From NCBI GenBank assembly GCA_021817945.1, contig JAKAFL010000013.1:1-64000 (forward strand): a stretch of DNA of 64,000 bases, read 5' to 3'. The DNA comes from a bacterium (GTDB lineage Bacteria > Verrucomicrobiota > Verrucomicrobiia > Limisphaerales > UBA11358). The notes beneath the pieces were generated by a model. The model did no database searches. It was not told the origin of the DNA and saw only the letters and a program-made list of their open reading frames with translations. A program made the position numbers and the translations under genes. Every line of letters starts with the position of its first letter. Position 1 is the stretch's first letter. This document shows, one piece after another, positions 38,105 to 46,427 of the stretch.

Positions 38105-38872
38105 TCAGGTGTCAGGATGAGCGGGCGTGACTTCATCCCCCTCAATCGGCTCGCCAATTTTCCAACCTGGTACAATATTGGCAATGCTGCGATTCTTCTC
38201 AACCGTGCGAAGGATGACCTTGGCCACCAGTTTGCCTTGACGGCTCACCAGCAATTCCGCATCGGGGACAGCCCCGGAATCATCCCCAATATTTAAAACC
38301 ACGAAATCCCATTTGGGATCCACCACCAAAACCTTGCCTTTCAGGCCGGGCGGCAGTTTGATGTCAAAATCCGGTCCGATCAATTCACGGAGATGGTTTT
38401 TGGTGATGACCAACTGATGATTAAGCAGGCTGTTTTCCCCATTGAGAGCTGCAATCTGCTTGTTGGCATCCTTCAACTGTTTATTCAGGGCAACCACTTG
38501 GTCAGGGGTCAGACCCGTGGCGCCATAGGCAGCGAGCTTATTCTGGGCGTCATCCCGCTGGGAGGTGACATCGGAGAGCTTTTGGTTGAGCTGATCCACC
38601 TGCCGCGTTTCGGCGTCCGCTCGGGCCACTGCCTTGTCCAGACTCGATTTTGTATCCGCCAGGTCCTGTTGCGTTTGGGCGAGATCACTCTGGGTTTTCT
38701 TGAGCTTGGTCCGCGTCTGGGCCAGATCGGTCAGGGCGGTCACCTTGGCGGTGTGTTCATCATCCCGTTGTTTGGTCAGGGCCGGCACTTGGTTGGACAC
38801 CACATAATAGTCCAGACCGCCGGCAGCAAAGCCGGCCACAATTGCCACAATAAGCGCGATACGGAGTAACAT
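38105..38872 (-). CDS. Membrane-anchored coiled-coil protein
   Basis: 255 residues: one amino-terminal membrane span (3-22), a long coiled coil (about 35-165) with repeated Gln/Asp/Lys heptads ('KKTQSDLAQTQQDLADTKSS'), and a compact carboxy-terminal domain with 'GKVLVVDPKWDFVVLNIGDDSGA' and 'AELLVSRQGKLVAKVILRTVE', a small beta-barrel-like pattern. The topology puts the coiled coil and the end outside the cytoplasmic membrane. It pairs with the small lipoprotein 6 bp downstream, which suggests an envelope-spanning or tethering role (inference). Family not recognised by name. Confidence 0.65.
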   Translation of the reverse strand: MLLRIALIVAIVAGFAAGGLDYYVVSNQVPALTKQRDDEHTAKVTALTDLAQTRTKLKKTQSDLAQTQQDLADTKSSLDKAVARADAETRQVDQLNQKLSDVTSQRDDAQNKLAAYGATGLTPDQVVALNKQLKDANKQIAALNGENSLLNHQLVITKNHLRELIGPDFDIKLPPGLKGKVLVVDPKWDFVVLNIGDDSGAVPDAELLVSRQGKLVAKVILRTVEKNRSIANIVPGWKIGEPIEGDEVTPAHPDT

Positions 38873-38990
38873 TTTAGTTCGTAGATCAGGTCAAATTTAG
38901 TCCCTTGCCCGTTCCATGTCAACGCCCTTCAAGGATTGATGATGAGAAATTTATAGGACCTCAAAAAGGCGCAATCTTCTCCCCTGCCCC

Positions 38991-39767
38991 TCATTCATGG
39001 CTCGTCCTGCCCTCAGCCGGCGCCTTTGGCCCCTTATAGGGTTTCATTAGCTCCAACATTTCACCCACGGCCTGGCCAAGCCCGCAAAAAACCGCCCGGC
39101 TCACGATGGCATGTCCTATATTCAGCTCCACAAGGTGCGGCACCTTCAGGAGGGTGGGAACATTCCTGTAATTAAGCCCATGACCGGCGTTTACCTTGAG
39201 ACCCAATTCATGGGCATGCTGCGCCCCATCGGTCAATTCCTTCAGCACGGCGACGCAAACGCTGGAATCGTCAAAATGAGAGGCAAATCTGCCTGTGTGC
39301 AGTTCCACGTATTGCGCCCCCACCCGACGGCTGGCCTCGATCTGTCTGGGATCGGGATCAATAAACAGGCTCACCTCTATGCCTGCCTGGGCCATTTTTT
39401 GGCAGGTACGGGTTAATGCCTCCTCGGAACCGGCCACATCCAATCCTCCCTCGGTGGTCAATTCCTGGCGGCGCTCGGGAACAAGACAGATGATATCCGG
39501 TTTCAGCTTCAGCGCCACATCCACGATCGCCGGCACATTGGCCATCTCCAGGTTCAGTCGGCACTTGATTTTGCTTCGGAGCTGAAAAACATCCCTATCC
39601 AGGATATGGCGGCGATCTTCCCGGAGATGGGCGGTAATGCCATGGGCACCTGCCGCCACGCAGACTTGGGCCGCCAATGTGGGATCCGGCTCCCCGCTGG
39701 CCAATCCCCGGTACCGGGCTTCCCGCAGGGTGGCGATATGATCTATGTTGACACCTAGTTTGAGCAT
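38991..39767 (-). CDS. pdxJ: Pyridoxine 5'-phosphate synthase
   Basis: Last enzyme of DXP-dependent vitamin B6 synthesis; condenses 1-deoxyxylulose 5-phosphate with aminoacetone phosphate. 258-residue TIM barrel with 'KLGVNIDHIATLREAR', 'GAHGITAHLREDRRHI', 'PERRQELTTEGGLDV', 'VELHTGRFA' and 'VNAGHGLNY' all intact. ATG 39767 gives the conserved start; the frame is open to 39863. Length normal (about 240-260). Confidence 0.95.
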   Translation of the reverse strand: MLKLGVNIDHIATLREARYRGLASGEPDPTLAAQVCVAAGAHGITAHLREDRRHILDRDVFQLRSKIKCRLNLEMANVPAIVDVALKLKPDIICLVPERRQELTTEGGLDVAGSEEALTRTCQKMAQAGIEVSLFIDPDPRQIEASRRVGAQYVELHTGRFASHFDDSSVCVAVLKELTDGAQHAHELGLKVNAGHGLNYRNVPTLLKVPHLVELNIGHAIVSRAVFCGLGQAVGEMLELMKPYKGPKAPAEGRTSHE

Positions 39768-40313
39768 GTGTGGCAACGGCTGCGGAGACTCCCTCCATTC
39801 CAAATGGCAGAACCCCCGAAACGCCGTCATTCGAGAATGACCGAAGGCCGGGCTTTTTGGCAATGGGAAAGAAGACCTCGCTGATGGTTGGGGCGCATCT
39901 CAGTTTTTAGGCTGGTGAAATTTGCGTGGAGGAAATGTGAAGCGGTCGGTTTGAAACCATTTCTAGCCTCGAAGGAATGGGCCATTTCAAGCGCACGCAA
40001 CAACCCAGCGCCTCTGGTTTCCTCGCCCCGCCAGCGGAGCGCGGGGAGAGGATTAAGGAGAGGGGAGATCGCAAACATCCAATGCGATAAATAAACCATC
40101 TCACTTCCCGAAAGCTCGGCGCCACCCCTCCTCGGTCCCCGCCATCCATGGAGATTGATGGGGAGGGAGAGCGGAGCAGTTGGTTTGTGGAGGATTATAA
40201 AAATTCAAACGCGGAGGCTGAGAGGGACTCTCCCAAAAACTGAGATGCGCCCTAGTGAACGGTGCCATTCAATTTCTGGTTGCGCGACCCTCTGATTCCG
40301 GCTTTCATTTCGC
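39768..40313. other. pdxJ-vanZ intergenic region with mobile element
   Basis: 546 bp without a gene. Most is taken by the inverted-repeat-bounded element at 39891-40252. The remaining flanks show no clear promoter. Confidence 0.5.
39891..40252. mobile_element. MITE-like element with 21-bp terminal inverted repeats
   Basis: GGGCGCATCTCAGTTTTTAG (39891-39910, 21st base G) and the reverse complement of 40232-40252 (GGGCGCATCTCAGTTTTTGG, 21st base G) differ at one position. The 362 bp between the outer ends contain no protein gene, but include a small CCCCGC/GCGGGG hairpin near 40030. No clear target duplication is seen. The size, ends and lack of coding capacity fit a non-autonomous element. 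Confidence 0.7.
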
Positions 40314-40778
40314 GTGCCTAAGTTCAGGGTATTCCTTTGTTACTGGTTTCCCGTGCTGGTGTGGATGGGCGTCATTTTTACCGCCTCGGCCGACAGCCAC
40401 TCCTACCAGCATTCCTCAGCCTTGTTTGAACCGCTCATGCGCTGGCTATTCCCGCATATTTCGGCGGAGCGGATGGATCTATGCCATCATTATTTTCGAA
40501 AGTGCGCCCACTTGACGGAATACGGAATTTTTGCCCTGCTTGTCTGGCGTGCCATCCATCAACCCCGCCCGGGCCTGCCAAAGCCCTGGCTCTGGAAAGA
40601 AATGCTCATCACCCTGGCGGTGGTCTTTCTTTACTCAACCACGGATGAATATCATCAATCTTTTGTTCCCACCCGCACACCCCTTTTCAGCGATTGCCTG
40701 ATAGACACCACCGGGGGTGCCCTGGCGCTGGCCGGCGCATGGGCTTTGCGGAAACTTCGGTCCGGGAAACGGCAATGA
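40314..40778 (+). CDS. VanZ-family membrane protein
   Basis: 154-residue VanZ-like protein (PF04892) with three to four membrane spans. The conserved polar motifs are all present: 'SADSHSYQHSS', 'FRKCAHLTEYGIFALL' and 'DEYHQSFVPTRTPLFSDCLIDTTGG'. VanZ confers low-level teicoplanin resistance in enterococci, but the general role of the family is not known. Its stop overlaps the comEC start (ATGA), so the two are translationally coupled. Confidence 0.85.
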   Translation: MPKFRVFLCYWFPVLVWMGVIFTASADSHSYQHSSALFEPLMRWLFPHISAERMDLCHHYFRKCAHLTEYGIFALLVWRAIHQPRPGLPKPWLWKEMLITLAVVFLYSTTDEYHQSFVPTRTPLFSDCLIDTTGGALALAGAWALRKLRSGKRQ

Positions 40779-43210
40779 AACACCCCCTCGCCTGGGTGCT
40801 GGCAGCTTACACCGCAGGTGTGGTTATAGGCCATTTTTTCCAAATGCCATGGCTCTGGCTTTTCGGCATGGCCCTGGCGGCGTGGACGATCTCCTTTTTT
40901 CTTCCCCGAACCCGGTTTGTGGGGATGGCATTGACACTGGCGCTGGCTGGATGGATGAATGCCCAACTCCATGAGCTTCCCCTGGCTGCGGATGATTTGC
41001 GGCGGATCCTCGGCAGCGACCCAGCCTGGGTTTCCATCAGGGGCACGCTTGAATATTCTCCCACGCTCCACGAGGTGAATGGCAAGCATGACCAGGGCGT
41101 GATGGGCATGGGGATGGTTAGGGTGAATGCCATCAAACTGGGCGATGATTGGCAGGTCGCCTCGGGAACTTTGCTGGCCACGGCGCCGGGCGACCCCGGA
41201 CCTCTTTTTTTCACGGGTCAATCGGTGGAAATCAATGGCGTTGCCGCCCCTCCGCCAGGACCGCTGGCAGACGGGTTGTTTGATGAACGCAGTTATTTGG
41301 CCGCGCGCAACATCTATTTTGAACTCAAGGCACCAACCTTGCAGGATTGGCAAACGTCCCTTCCCCTGCGACACACTCCGCCCCTGACCGACCGGTTCCT
41401 GAACTGGGCAAAGGGGACTCTGGCGATGGGTTTACCCGTGGAGGATGAGCCCCTGCGGCTGCTTTGGGCCATGGCCCTGGGCTGGCGCACCGGCCTGCAT
41501 GGAGCCATTAGCGACCCCTTTCTCCAGGCTGGCACCATGCACATGTTTGCCATTGACGGGTTGCGCATCGCGCTGCTCTCGGGAATTTTGGTGGCGGTTC
41601 TGCGGGCCATGCAGCTTTCCAGGGGTTGGAGCGGGCTTCTGGTCATTCCTCTCATCTGGTTTTACACCGCAGCCACCCACTGGGAGGCTCCTGCGGTAAG
41701 GGCTTCCATCATGATGACCATCGTGCTGGGTGGTTGGGCCATGAAACGGCCTCATGATCTCCTCAATTCACTCGCCTGCGCGGCCTTGATCATATTGGTG
41801 GCAGACCCCCGCCAACTGGGCGAGGCCAGTTTCCAGCTCTCCTTTTTCGTCATGCTTAGCCTGGCCCTGATGATTCCTGCTTTTCATCAAGCGACTCAAT
41901 CCTGGTTCCAACCCGACCCTTTGCTGCCGCTTGTCTTGGTCCCGCGCCCGGTCCGGGCGGGGTTATGGACGGCAAGGTGGTTGAACGATTTGTTCATCAC
42001 CTCGCTGGCAGCCTGGCTGGGTTCCCTGCCCCTTTCCATCAAATATTTTCACCTGGCCAGCCTTGTCTCCACCCCGGCCAACCTGCTGGCTGTCCCGTGC
42101 GGAACACTGGCATTGATGGCCAACCTGGCCGCCCTGGCCACGGGAAGCTGGGCCTGGCCACTGACGATTCTGTTCAATCATGCAGCCTGGTTTTTCATGG
42201 TGGCCATGACGTGGGCAAGCACAACTGCAGCTTCCCTGCCCGGCGCATTTTTTTACATCTGCGACATCCCTTGGTGGCTGGTATTGGCTTATTATGCCGG
42301 GATCATCTGGGTTTTTGCCGGAAAAATCCCGTCCGGCAGGCATCGCGCCCGCATTGGGATTTTTTTGTTTGTTCTTTTCCTCGCTTCCCTCTGGGGCATG
42401 GAACATTGGAGGAGGGAACCGCGATTGACTGTGCTGCCTTTGAATGGCGGCCACGCCGTTTACCTGGCGGCCCGTCATAGCCGGGATGACCTGCTGCTGG
42501 ATTGCGGCAATGGGTCTGCCTTTGAATCCATCCTCAAACCTTTTTTGAGGGCCCAAGGCGTGAATTTTTTACCCCGGGTGGTGCTCACCACCAGTGACGT
42601 GCGCAACGCCGGCGCCGCGGCCGCTTTGGCTTCCAGTTTCCATTTGGGCGAGCTATGCACCGGCGTCGGCCCGGACAATTCACCGCGTCTCCGGCAGGTC
42701 TGGTCCACCTTGCCCGCAAACAAGATTCACATCACCCCATTGCATGCCGGCGATACCTTTGGGGTTTGGACGGTGCTCTACCCACCCGCGAACCCCACTT
42801 TCAGCCGGTCTGATGACAATGCCCTGGTGCTATCGGGAAACCTGTCAGGATTGAAAGTCCTCCTGCTGTCCGACCTCGGGCCACAGGGACAGGCTCAATT
42901 GCTGGAACAATCCATCCCTGTGGCCGCAGACGTGCTGGTTTGCGGGTTGCCTGCGGAAGGCGAACCCATTGGAAACGGTCTCCTGGCCGCCATCCACCCC
43001 AAAGCCGTGGTGGTGGCAGACTCATCCTACCCAGCCACACGAAAGGCCGGCCATGCCTTGAAATCCCGCCTGGAAAGTTCCTCCGCAAAAATTTTCTACA
43101 CCAGCCAGGAGGGCGCCATCACCCTGGTGGCCAATCCTTCAGGATGGCAACTGGCCAGCGTTTCGCGGAATCTCATGGATTGGCCCTCTCAAAACCCTCC
43201 CTCCCCGTGA
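40775..43210 (+). CDS. comEC: ComEC/Rec2-family DNA uptake channel, degenerate MBL domain
   Basis: 811-residue inner-membrane protein. Amino-terminal spans and DUF4131-type OB region (1-180), the competence domain (about 215-500) with 'QAGTMHMFAIDGLRIALLSGI', and a carboxy-terminal metallo-beta-lactamase-like domain (about 560-800). ComEC carries single-stranded DNA into the cytoplasm in natural transformation. In the last domain the metal motif expected as HxHxDH reads 'LTTSDVRNAGAAA', so the nuclease site is missing. Start ATG 40775 overlaps the vanZ stop; the frame is open further upstream inside vanZ. Confidence 0.87.
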   Translation: MKHPLAWVLAAYTAGVVIGHFFQMPWLWLFGMALAAWTISFFLPRTRFVGMALTLALAGWMNAQLHELPLAADDLRRILGSDPAWVSIRGTLEYSPTLHEVNGKHDQGVMGMGMVRVNAIKLGDDWQVASGTLLATAPGDPGPLFFTGQSVEINGVAAPPPGPLADGLFDERSYLAARNIYFELKAPTLQDWQTSLPLRHTPPLTDRFLNWAKGTLAMGLPVEDEPLRLLWAMALGWRTGLHGAISDPFLQAGTMHMFAIDGLRIALLSGILVAVLRAMQLSRGWSGLLVIPLIWFYTAATHWEAPAVRASIMMTIVLGGWAMKRPHDLLNSLACAALIILVADPRQLGEASFQLSFFVMLSLALMIPAFHQATQSWFQPDPLLPLVLVPRPVRAGLWTARWLNDLFITSLAAWLGSLPLSIKYFHLASLVSTPANLLAVPCGTLALMANLAALATGSWAWPLTILFNHAAWFFMVAMTWASTTAASLPGAFFYICDIPWWLVLAYYAGIIWVFAGKIPSGRHRARIGIFLFVLFLASLWGMEHWRREPRLTVLPLNGGHAVYLAARHSRDDLLLDCGNGSAFESILKPFLRAQGVNFLPRVVLTTSDVRNAGAAAALASSFHLGELCTGVGPDNSPRLRQVWSTLPANKIHITPLHAGDTFGVWTVLYPPANPTFSRSDDNALVLSGNLSGLKVLLLSDLGPQGQAQLLEQSIPVAADVLVCGLPAEGEPIGNGLLAAIHPKAVVVADSSYPATRKAGHALKSRLESSSAKIFYTSQEGAITLVANPSGWQLASVSRNLMDWPSQNPPSP

Positions 43211-43260
43211 ATTGACCCACACCTGCGTCCATGCCCGCTCAAACGGCCTTTTAATTGCCT

Positions 43261-44190
43261 TCAATTTGATTTATAACCAGAAAGACGGTCAAGGCGACGC
43301 GCCATTTCACTGGTGTATTCGCGGCCAAGCGTGTCTTTGTGCCGGGCAACCCAATCCGTCAATCGGGTTCCACCCAATGGCGGGGAATCCACAAAGAGCC
43401 GGCCTTCCATCAATCCCCGAATCTCCTCGCGGGTAATGATGACATCCCGGACAAACCAGCCTGCCACACAACATGCCCAGTACCCAAGCCCCGGCGGAAC
43501 ACTGATGATGGGCCGGTTTAAGCCCAGCGTTCGGTTCACCATCTCCACCAACCCGCGATAGGTGAACGTCTCCGGTCCGATGGCATTGATTATTTCATCC
43601 CCATCCCCCATTGCTTTCTCAACGGCTGCAGCCGCCAGGTCATCCACGCAAATGGGTTGCAGCTTGTATTCTCCAGACCCAAACACCCCAAACAATGGTA
43701 GATGACGCAACGACCAGGCAATATTATTGACCAACACGTCTTCTTTTCCGAACAAAACGGTGGGGCGCAAAATACAGTGGGAAACGCCGAGAGAGGTGAG
43801 GACCGATTCCAACTCCGCCTTGCCCTTAAAATAAGGCAAGTCAGACTGAATGTCAGGATGGGTGATGCTGACATGAACAATCCGCCGCACGCCCGCATCC
43901 TTTGCCGCTTGAAACAGGATTTTGGTGTTGGCAACCGCCTGCTTATGCGTGAACAACCGGTGATCAAAGCGCACCCAATAGGTGTTGATGAGCGCCTCCA
44001 CTCCGCGCAGTGATTCCTTCAACTTTTCAGGATGGTCGAAATTGAAGGGAACCACCTGAACCTTGCCGCCAAACGGGTTCTCTCGATTCAAGGAATTGGT
44101 CAGCGTAACAACCGAGTGCCCGGCATCAAGCAGGCGATGGGCAATATAACGCCCTGAATACCCAAATGCTCCTGTTATTGCGGCACGCAT
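43261..44190 (-). CDS. NAD(P)-binding epimerase / NmrA-like protein
   Basis: 309-residue extended short-chain dehydrogenase-like protein with the Gly-rich NAD(P) site 'TGAFGYSGRYIAHRLLDAGH' near the start and an atypical active site (no YxxxK; 'HPDIQSDLPYFKGKAELE' at the usual place). This is the pattern of NDUFA9/NmrA-type proteins rather than sugar epimerases. A hydrophobic segment 'SVPPGLGYWACCVAGWFV' lies near residue 240. Substrate unknown. Convergent with comEC. Confidence 0.75.
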   Translation of the reverse strand: MRAAITGAFGYSGRYIAHRLLDAGHSVVTLTNSLNRENPFGGKVQVVPFNFDHPEKLKESLRGVEALINTYWVRFDHRLFTHKQAVANTKILFQAAKDAGVRRIVHVSITHPDIQSDLPYFKGKAELESVLTSLGVSHCILRPTVLFGKEDVLVNNIAWSLRHLPLFGVFGSGEYKLQPICVDDLAAAAVEKAMGDGDEIINAIGPETFTYRGLVEMVNRTLGLNRPIISVPPGLGYWACCVAGWFVRDVIITREEIRGLMEGRLFVDSPPLGGTRLTDWVARHKDTLGREYTSEMARRLDRLSGYKSN

Positions 44191-44290
44191 TCTATTTTAA
44201 GCGGACAACACCATGGCAAACGCCACGAACCCATGAACAAAATATTCAAACAATTCTCCCACACTAATCCCAGTGGGTCAAATGTTGAAC

Positions 44291-44308
44291 GTATCCGTGT
44301 CAGCAACC
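44291..44308 (-). repeat. IS66-type end motif, copy B (left end of Fic segment)
   Basis: GTATCCGTGTCAGCAACC on the plus strand. It faces copy C at 45934-45951 in inverted orientation (16 of 18 bases), and the small hypothetical gene and the Fic gene lie between them. Confidence 0.6.
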
Positions 44309-44320
44309 GATTGCTCTGGT

Positions 44321-44674
44321 ATGAAAGACGAGCAACAGCGATTTCTGGCGCTCTTGGGCCAACTGCCCGTTCGCCTGACGGCAGAGCAAGCGGGCTGGGT
44401 GTTGAACTGCCAGCCGCACGACTTTCCCGCGCTGGTCAATGCGCGGCTACTCAAGCCACTGGGCAATCCCTCGCAAAATTCTACCAGGTATTTTGCCACA
44501 GTGGACGTGGTTGATCTGGCAAAAGACCGCTCCTGGCTGGTCAAGGTCACAAATACGATCTGCCAGCATTGGCAGAGGCAAAATGCGGCAAAAAAGCAAA
44601 AACTGAACGGAAACGGGCGCAAAAGCGGGTTTGAATTGGGCGAAATCAAAGAAAATCAGGCGGTTGCCCGCTAA
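44321..44674 (+). CDS. Small hypothetical protein, possible HTH
   Basis: 117-residue cytoplasmic protein. 'MKDEQQRFLALLGQLPVRLT' is followed by 'AEQAGWVLNCQPHDFPALVN', which reads like an excisionase/MerR-type helix-turn-helix, then 'ARLLKPLGNPSQNSTRYFAT' and a Lys-rich tail. ATG 44321 is chosen because the extension to 44273 would run through the IS-end motif B. It precedes Fic by 112 bp. Similar short proteins are familiar from Verrucomicrobiota, but I cannot give a family name. A DNA-binding role is inference. Confidence 0.6.
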   Translation: MKDEQQRFLALLGQLPVRLTAEQAGWVLNCQPHDFPALVNARLLKPLGNPSQNSTRYFATVDVVDLAKDRSWLVKVTNTICQHWQRQNAAKKQKLNGNGRKSGFELGEIKENQAVAR

Positions 44675-44770
44675 AATAAGCCTTCCCCCGGGGTAATTCT
44701 TATTTTATATTTAAGCACTTTTCTAAAATAAGGCGTTTGGTCCGCTGGGCTTGTTTTAGCCGTTAAAACA
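44672..44770 (+). promoter_or_regulatory. Regulatory region upstream of fic
   Basis: TAAAATAAG occurs at 44672-44680 and 44724-44732 and as its reverse complement CTTATTTTA at 44699-44707, around CCCCGGGG. TGTTTTA (44752-44758) and TAAAACA (44764-44770) form an exact palindrome 17 bp before the fic ATG. These may be a terminator for the upstream gene plus an operator for fic; the binding protein is not known. Confidence 0.45.
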
Positions 44771-44786
44771 GGAAAATGATGTTTTT

Positions 44787-45929
44787 ATGCGAGCAGGCAA
44801 ATATGTAAAACAAGTGGAAGGATACCGGGCTTTCATCCCAGCCCCGCTTCCACCGCTGCCGCCCATTGCGATGGATGCGGAACTGACCCGGCTGCTGTCC
44901 GAAGCGGATCATGCCCTTGGACGGCTGGACGGCGTCACCTCCATTTTGCCCAATTCTGATTTATTCGTGTCCATGTATGTCCGCCATGAGGCGGTGCTAA
45001 GTTCGCAAATCGAGGGCACGCAAAGCACGCTTGAAGACGTGCTGCAATTTGAGATGGACGCCAAAGGCCAGGAGCATCCCAAAGACGTTGAGCAAGTCTT
45101 CAATTACGTCCGCTCCATGAATCACGGCTTGAAGCGTCTGAATTCCTTGCCGCTTTCCTTGCGCCTCATTCGGGAAATCCATGAAAAACTTTTGCAGGGC
45201 GTTCGCGGCGCGAACCGCACGCCGGGAGAATTCCGCCGCAGCCAGAACTGGATCGGCCCGGCGAACTGCACCTTGGCGACGGCCACCTTTGTCCCGCCTC
45301 CAGTCCATGACATTCAGGAGGCGCTCGCCAACCTGGAAAAATTCCTGCAGGATGAAAAGACCTACCCGACATTGATTCAATGCGGCCTGGCTCATGCGCA
45401 ATTTGAAACCATTCACCCATTTCTGGATGGCAATGGCCGTGTTGGGCGCTTGCTCATTACTTTCCTGCTCTGCCAGCGTGGCATTCTGAAATTTCCCCTG
45501 CTGTATCTGAGCCATTACCTCAAATTCCACCGGGCGGAGTATTACGACCGGCTTATGGCAATCCGTAACGACGGCAATTGGGAGAGCTGGTTAAAATTCT
45601 TCCTCAAGGGCGTGGGAGAGGTCAGTCGTTCGGCCACTGAAACAGCCCGGAAAATTTTGGAACTGCGGCAGAAGCATCAAGCTCTGATCCGGGACAAAGC
45701 TTCCAACCAGACAAATGCCGGGCTGCTGTTGGATTACCTGTTTGAACAGCCGATGGTGAACGTGCGACTTGTCGAAGACCACGTCAAATGCGCCTTTGTG
45801 ACTGCGGACAAACTGCTCAAGCAGTTTGAAGAACTCGGCATCGTGAAGGAAGTCACGGGCGGGCGACGCAATCGGCGTTACGAATATTCGCCCTACCTGG
45901 CGTTGTTTGAACCTGCGGAAATCAACTAG
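44787..45929 (+). CDS. Fic-family protein with inhibitory helix and wHTH end
   Basis: 380-residue Fic protein. Fic domains transfer AMP (or other nucleotide groups) to protein hydroxyls. The catalytic motif HPFLDGNGRVGR lies at about 210-221 with all key residues. An upstream auto-inhibitory motif 'SSQIEGT' (72-78) makes this a class II, self-inhibited enzyme. The start 'MRAGKYVKQVEGYRAFIPAPLPP' is the typical Fic_N region, and residues about 300-375 look like a winged helix ('LLLDYLFEQPMVNVRLVEDH'), common in the widespread chromosomal type. A palindrome just upstream suggests control by a repressor, perhaps its own wHTH. Confidence 0.9.
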   Translation: MRAGKYVKQVEGYRAFIPAPLPPLPPIAMDAELTRLLSEADHALGRLDGVTSILPNSDLFVSMYVRHEAVLSSQIEGTQSTLEDVLQFEMDAKGQEHPKDVEQVFNYVRSMNHGLKRLNSLPLSLRLIREIHEKLLQGVRGANRTPGEFRRSQNWIGPANCTLATATFVPPPVHDIQEALANLEKFLQDEKTYPTLIQCGLAHAQFETIHPFLDGNGRVGRLLITFLLCQRGILKFPLLYLSHYLKFHRAEYYDRLMAIRNDGNWESWLKFFLKGVGEVSRSATETARKILELRQKHQALIRDKASNQTNAGLLLDYLFEQPMVNVRLVEDHVKCAFVTADKLLKQFEELGIVKEVTGGRRNRRYEYSPYLALFEPAEIN

Positions 45930-45933
45930 ACGG

Positions 45934-45951
45934 GGTTGCTGACCTGGATAC
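45934..45951 (+). repeat. IS66-type end motif, copy C (right end of Fic segment)
   Basis: GGTTGCTGACCTGGATAC, two bases after the fic stop codon. Immediately to its right begins a fold-back repeat lacking its left end, so a junction lies at 45951/45952. Confidence 0.6.
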
Positions 45952-46089
45952 CAAGATGCGGCATGATGCTGGAGCGAAAACTGATTGAAAAAATCAAAAC
46001 CATACCCGAAGCGTTCTGGTGAGATTTTTCCAATGAATTTGCACCCCGTAGATTAAGCCAGACTGGCCTTTTGAATTTCGCTTTTCGGG
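45952..46089 (+). repeat. Fold-back repeat, copy 6 (left end missing)
   Basis: 138 bp, from CAAGATGCGGCATGATGCTG to CGCTTTTCGGG. The first 24 bp or so of the repeat are gone, cut exactly at end motif C. The missing part is not found at the other side of the Fic segment, so this is not a simple insertion. Confidence 0.8.
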
Positions 46090-46427
46090 TTAAGGAGCCT
46101 GTTTGAAAATTCGGAGGGATGCTGTTTTTGTGCCCGAGCCGGAGCGGTTGTGAGGGGGCTTGGCCGAACAGCCGCCGGTGAAGTGGAGCAAGAATGCGCG
46201 TTGGTCACGGCAACCTGGTTTTTGATAGTCAGAAATCAGTTTTTTGCCCCGAGGCATCATTCTTTCGAGTTTGCATTCGCGTCATTTTGAAATACTCTGG
46301 CGGTCAAGACGCACAAGAACAATGGATTAAGTTCTGGATCGCCTGCCGGGAAATGAAGCAACGCCGCCATGCTGAAAAGATATTTCTGGAATGACGCCGC
46401 CCCGTTCTGCTCCAGCCCCGGCGCGGA
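46090..46427. other. Upstream region of the defence operon
   Basis: 338 bp. Holds the second copy of the 29-bp repeat (46096-46124). TTGCAT (46271-46276) and TACTCT (46293-46298), 16 bp apart, are a weak promoter candidate. A 66-codon frame at 46194-46394 has no recognisable features and is not called. Confidence 0.35.
46096..46124 (+). repeat. 29-bp repeat, copy 2
   Basis: AGCCTGTTTGAAAATTCGGA followed by GGGATGCTG; 24 of 29 bases match copy 1 at 36250-36278. Confidence 0.5.

Noticed and set aside
39764-39863. Longer PdxJ start at 39863
   Set aside because: The extension is not conserved in the family; ATG 39767 gives 'MLKLGVNIDHIA'.
44321-45929. Fic toxin with the upstream small protein as a FicTA antitoxin
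   Set aside because: The inhibitory motif is inside the Fic protein itself (class II), and the small protein lacks the (S/T)xxxE(G/N) motif of a separate antitoxin.
46194-46394. 66-codon frame upstream of the helicase, in the same reading frame
   Set aside because: Separated by a stop from the helicase and unlike any part of related helicases; treated as non-coding.
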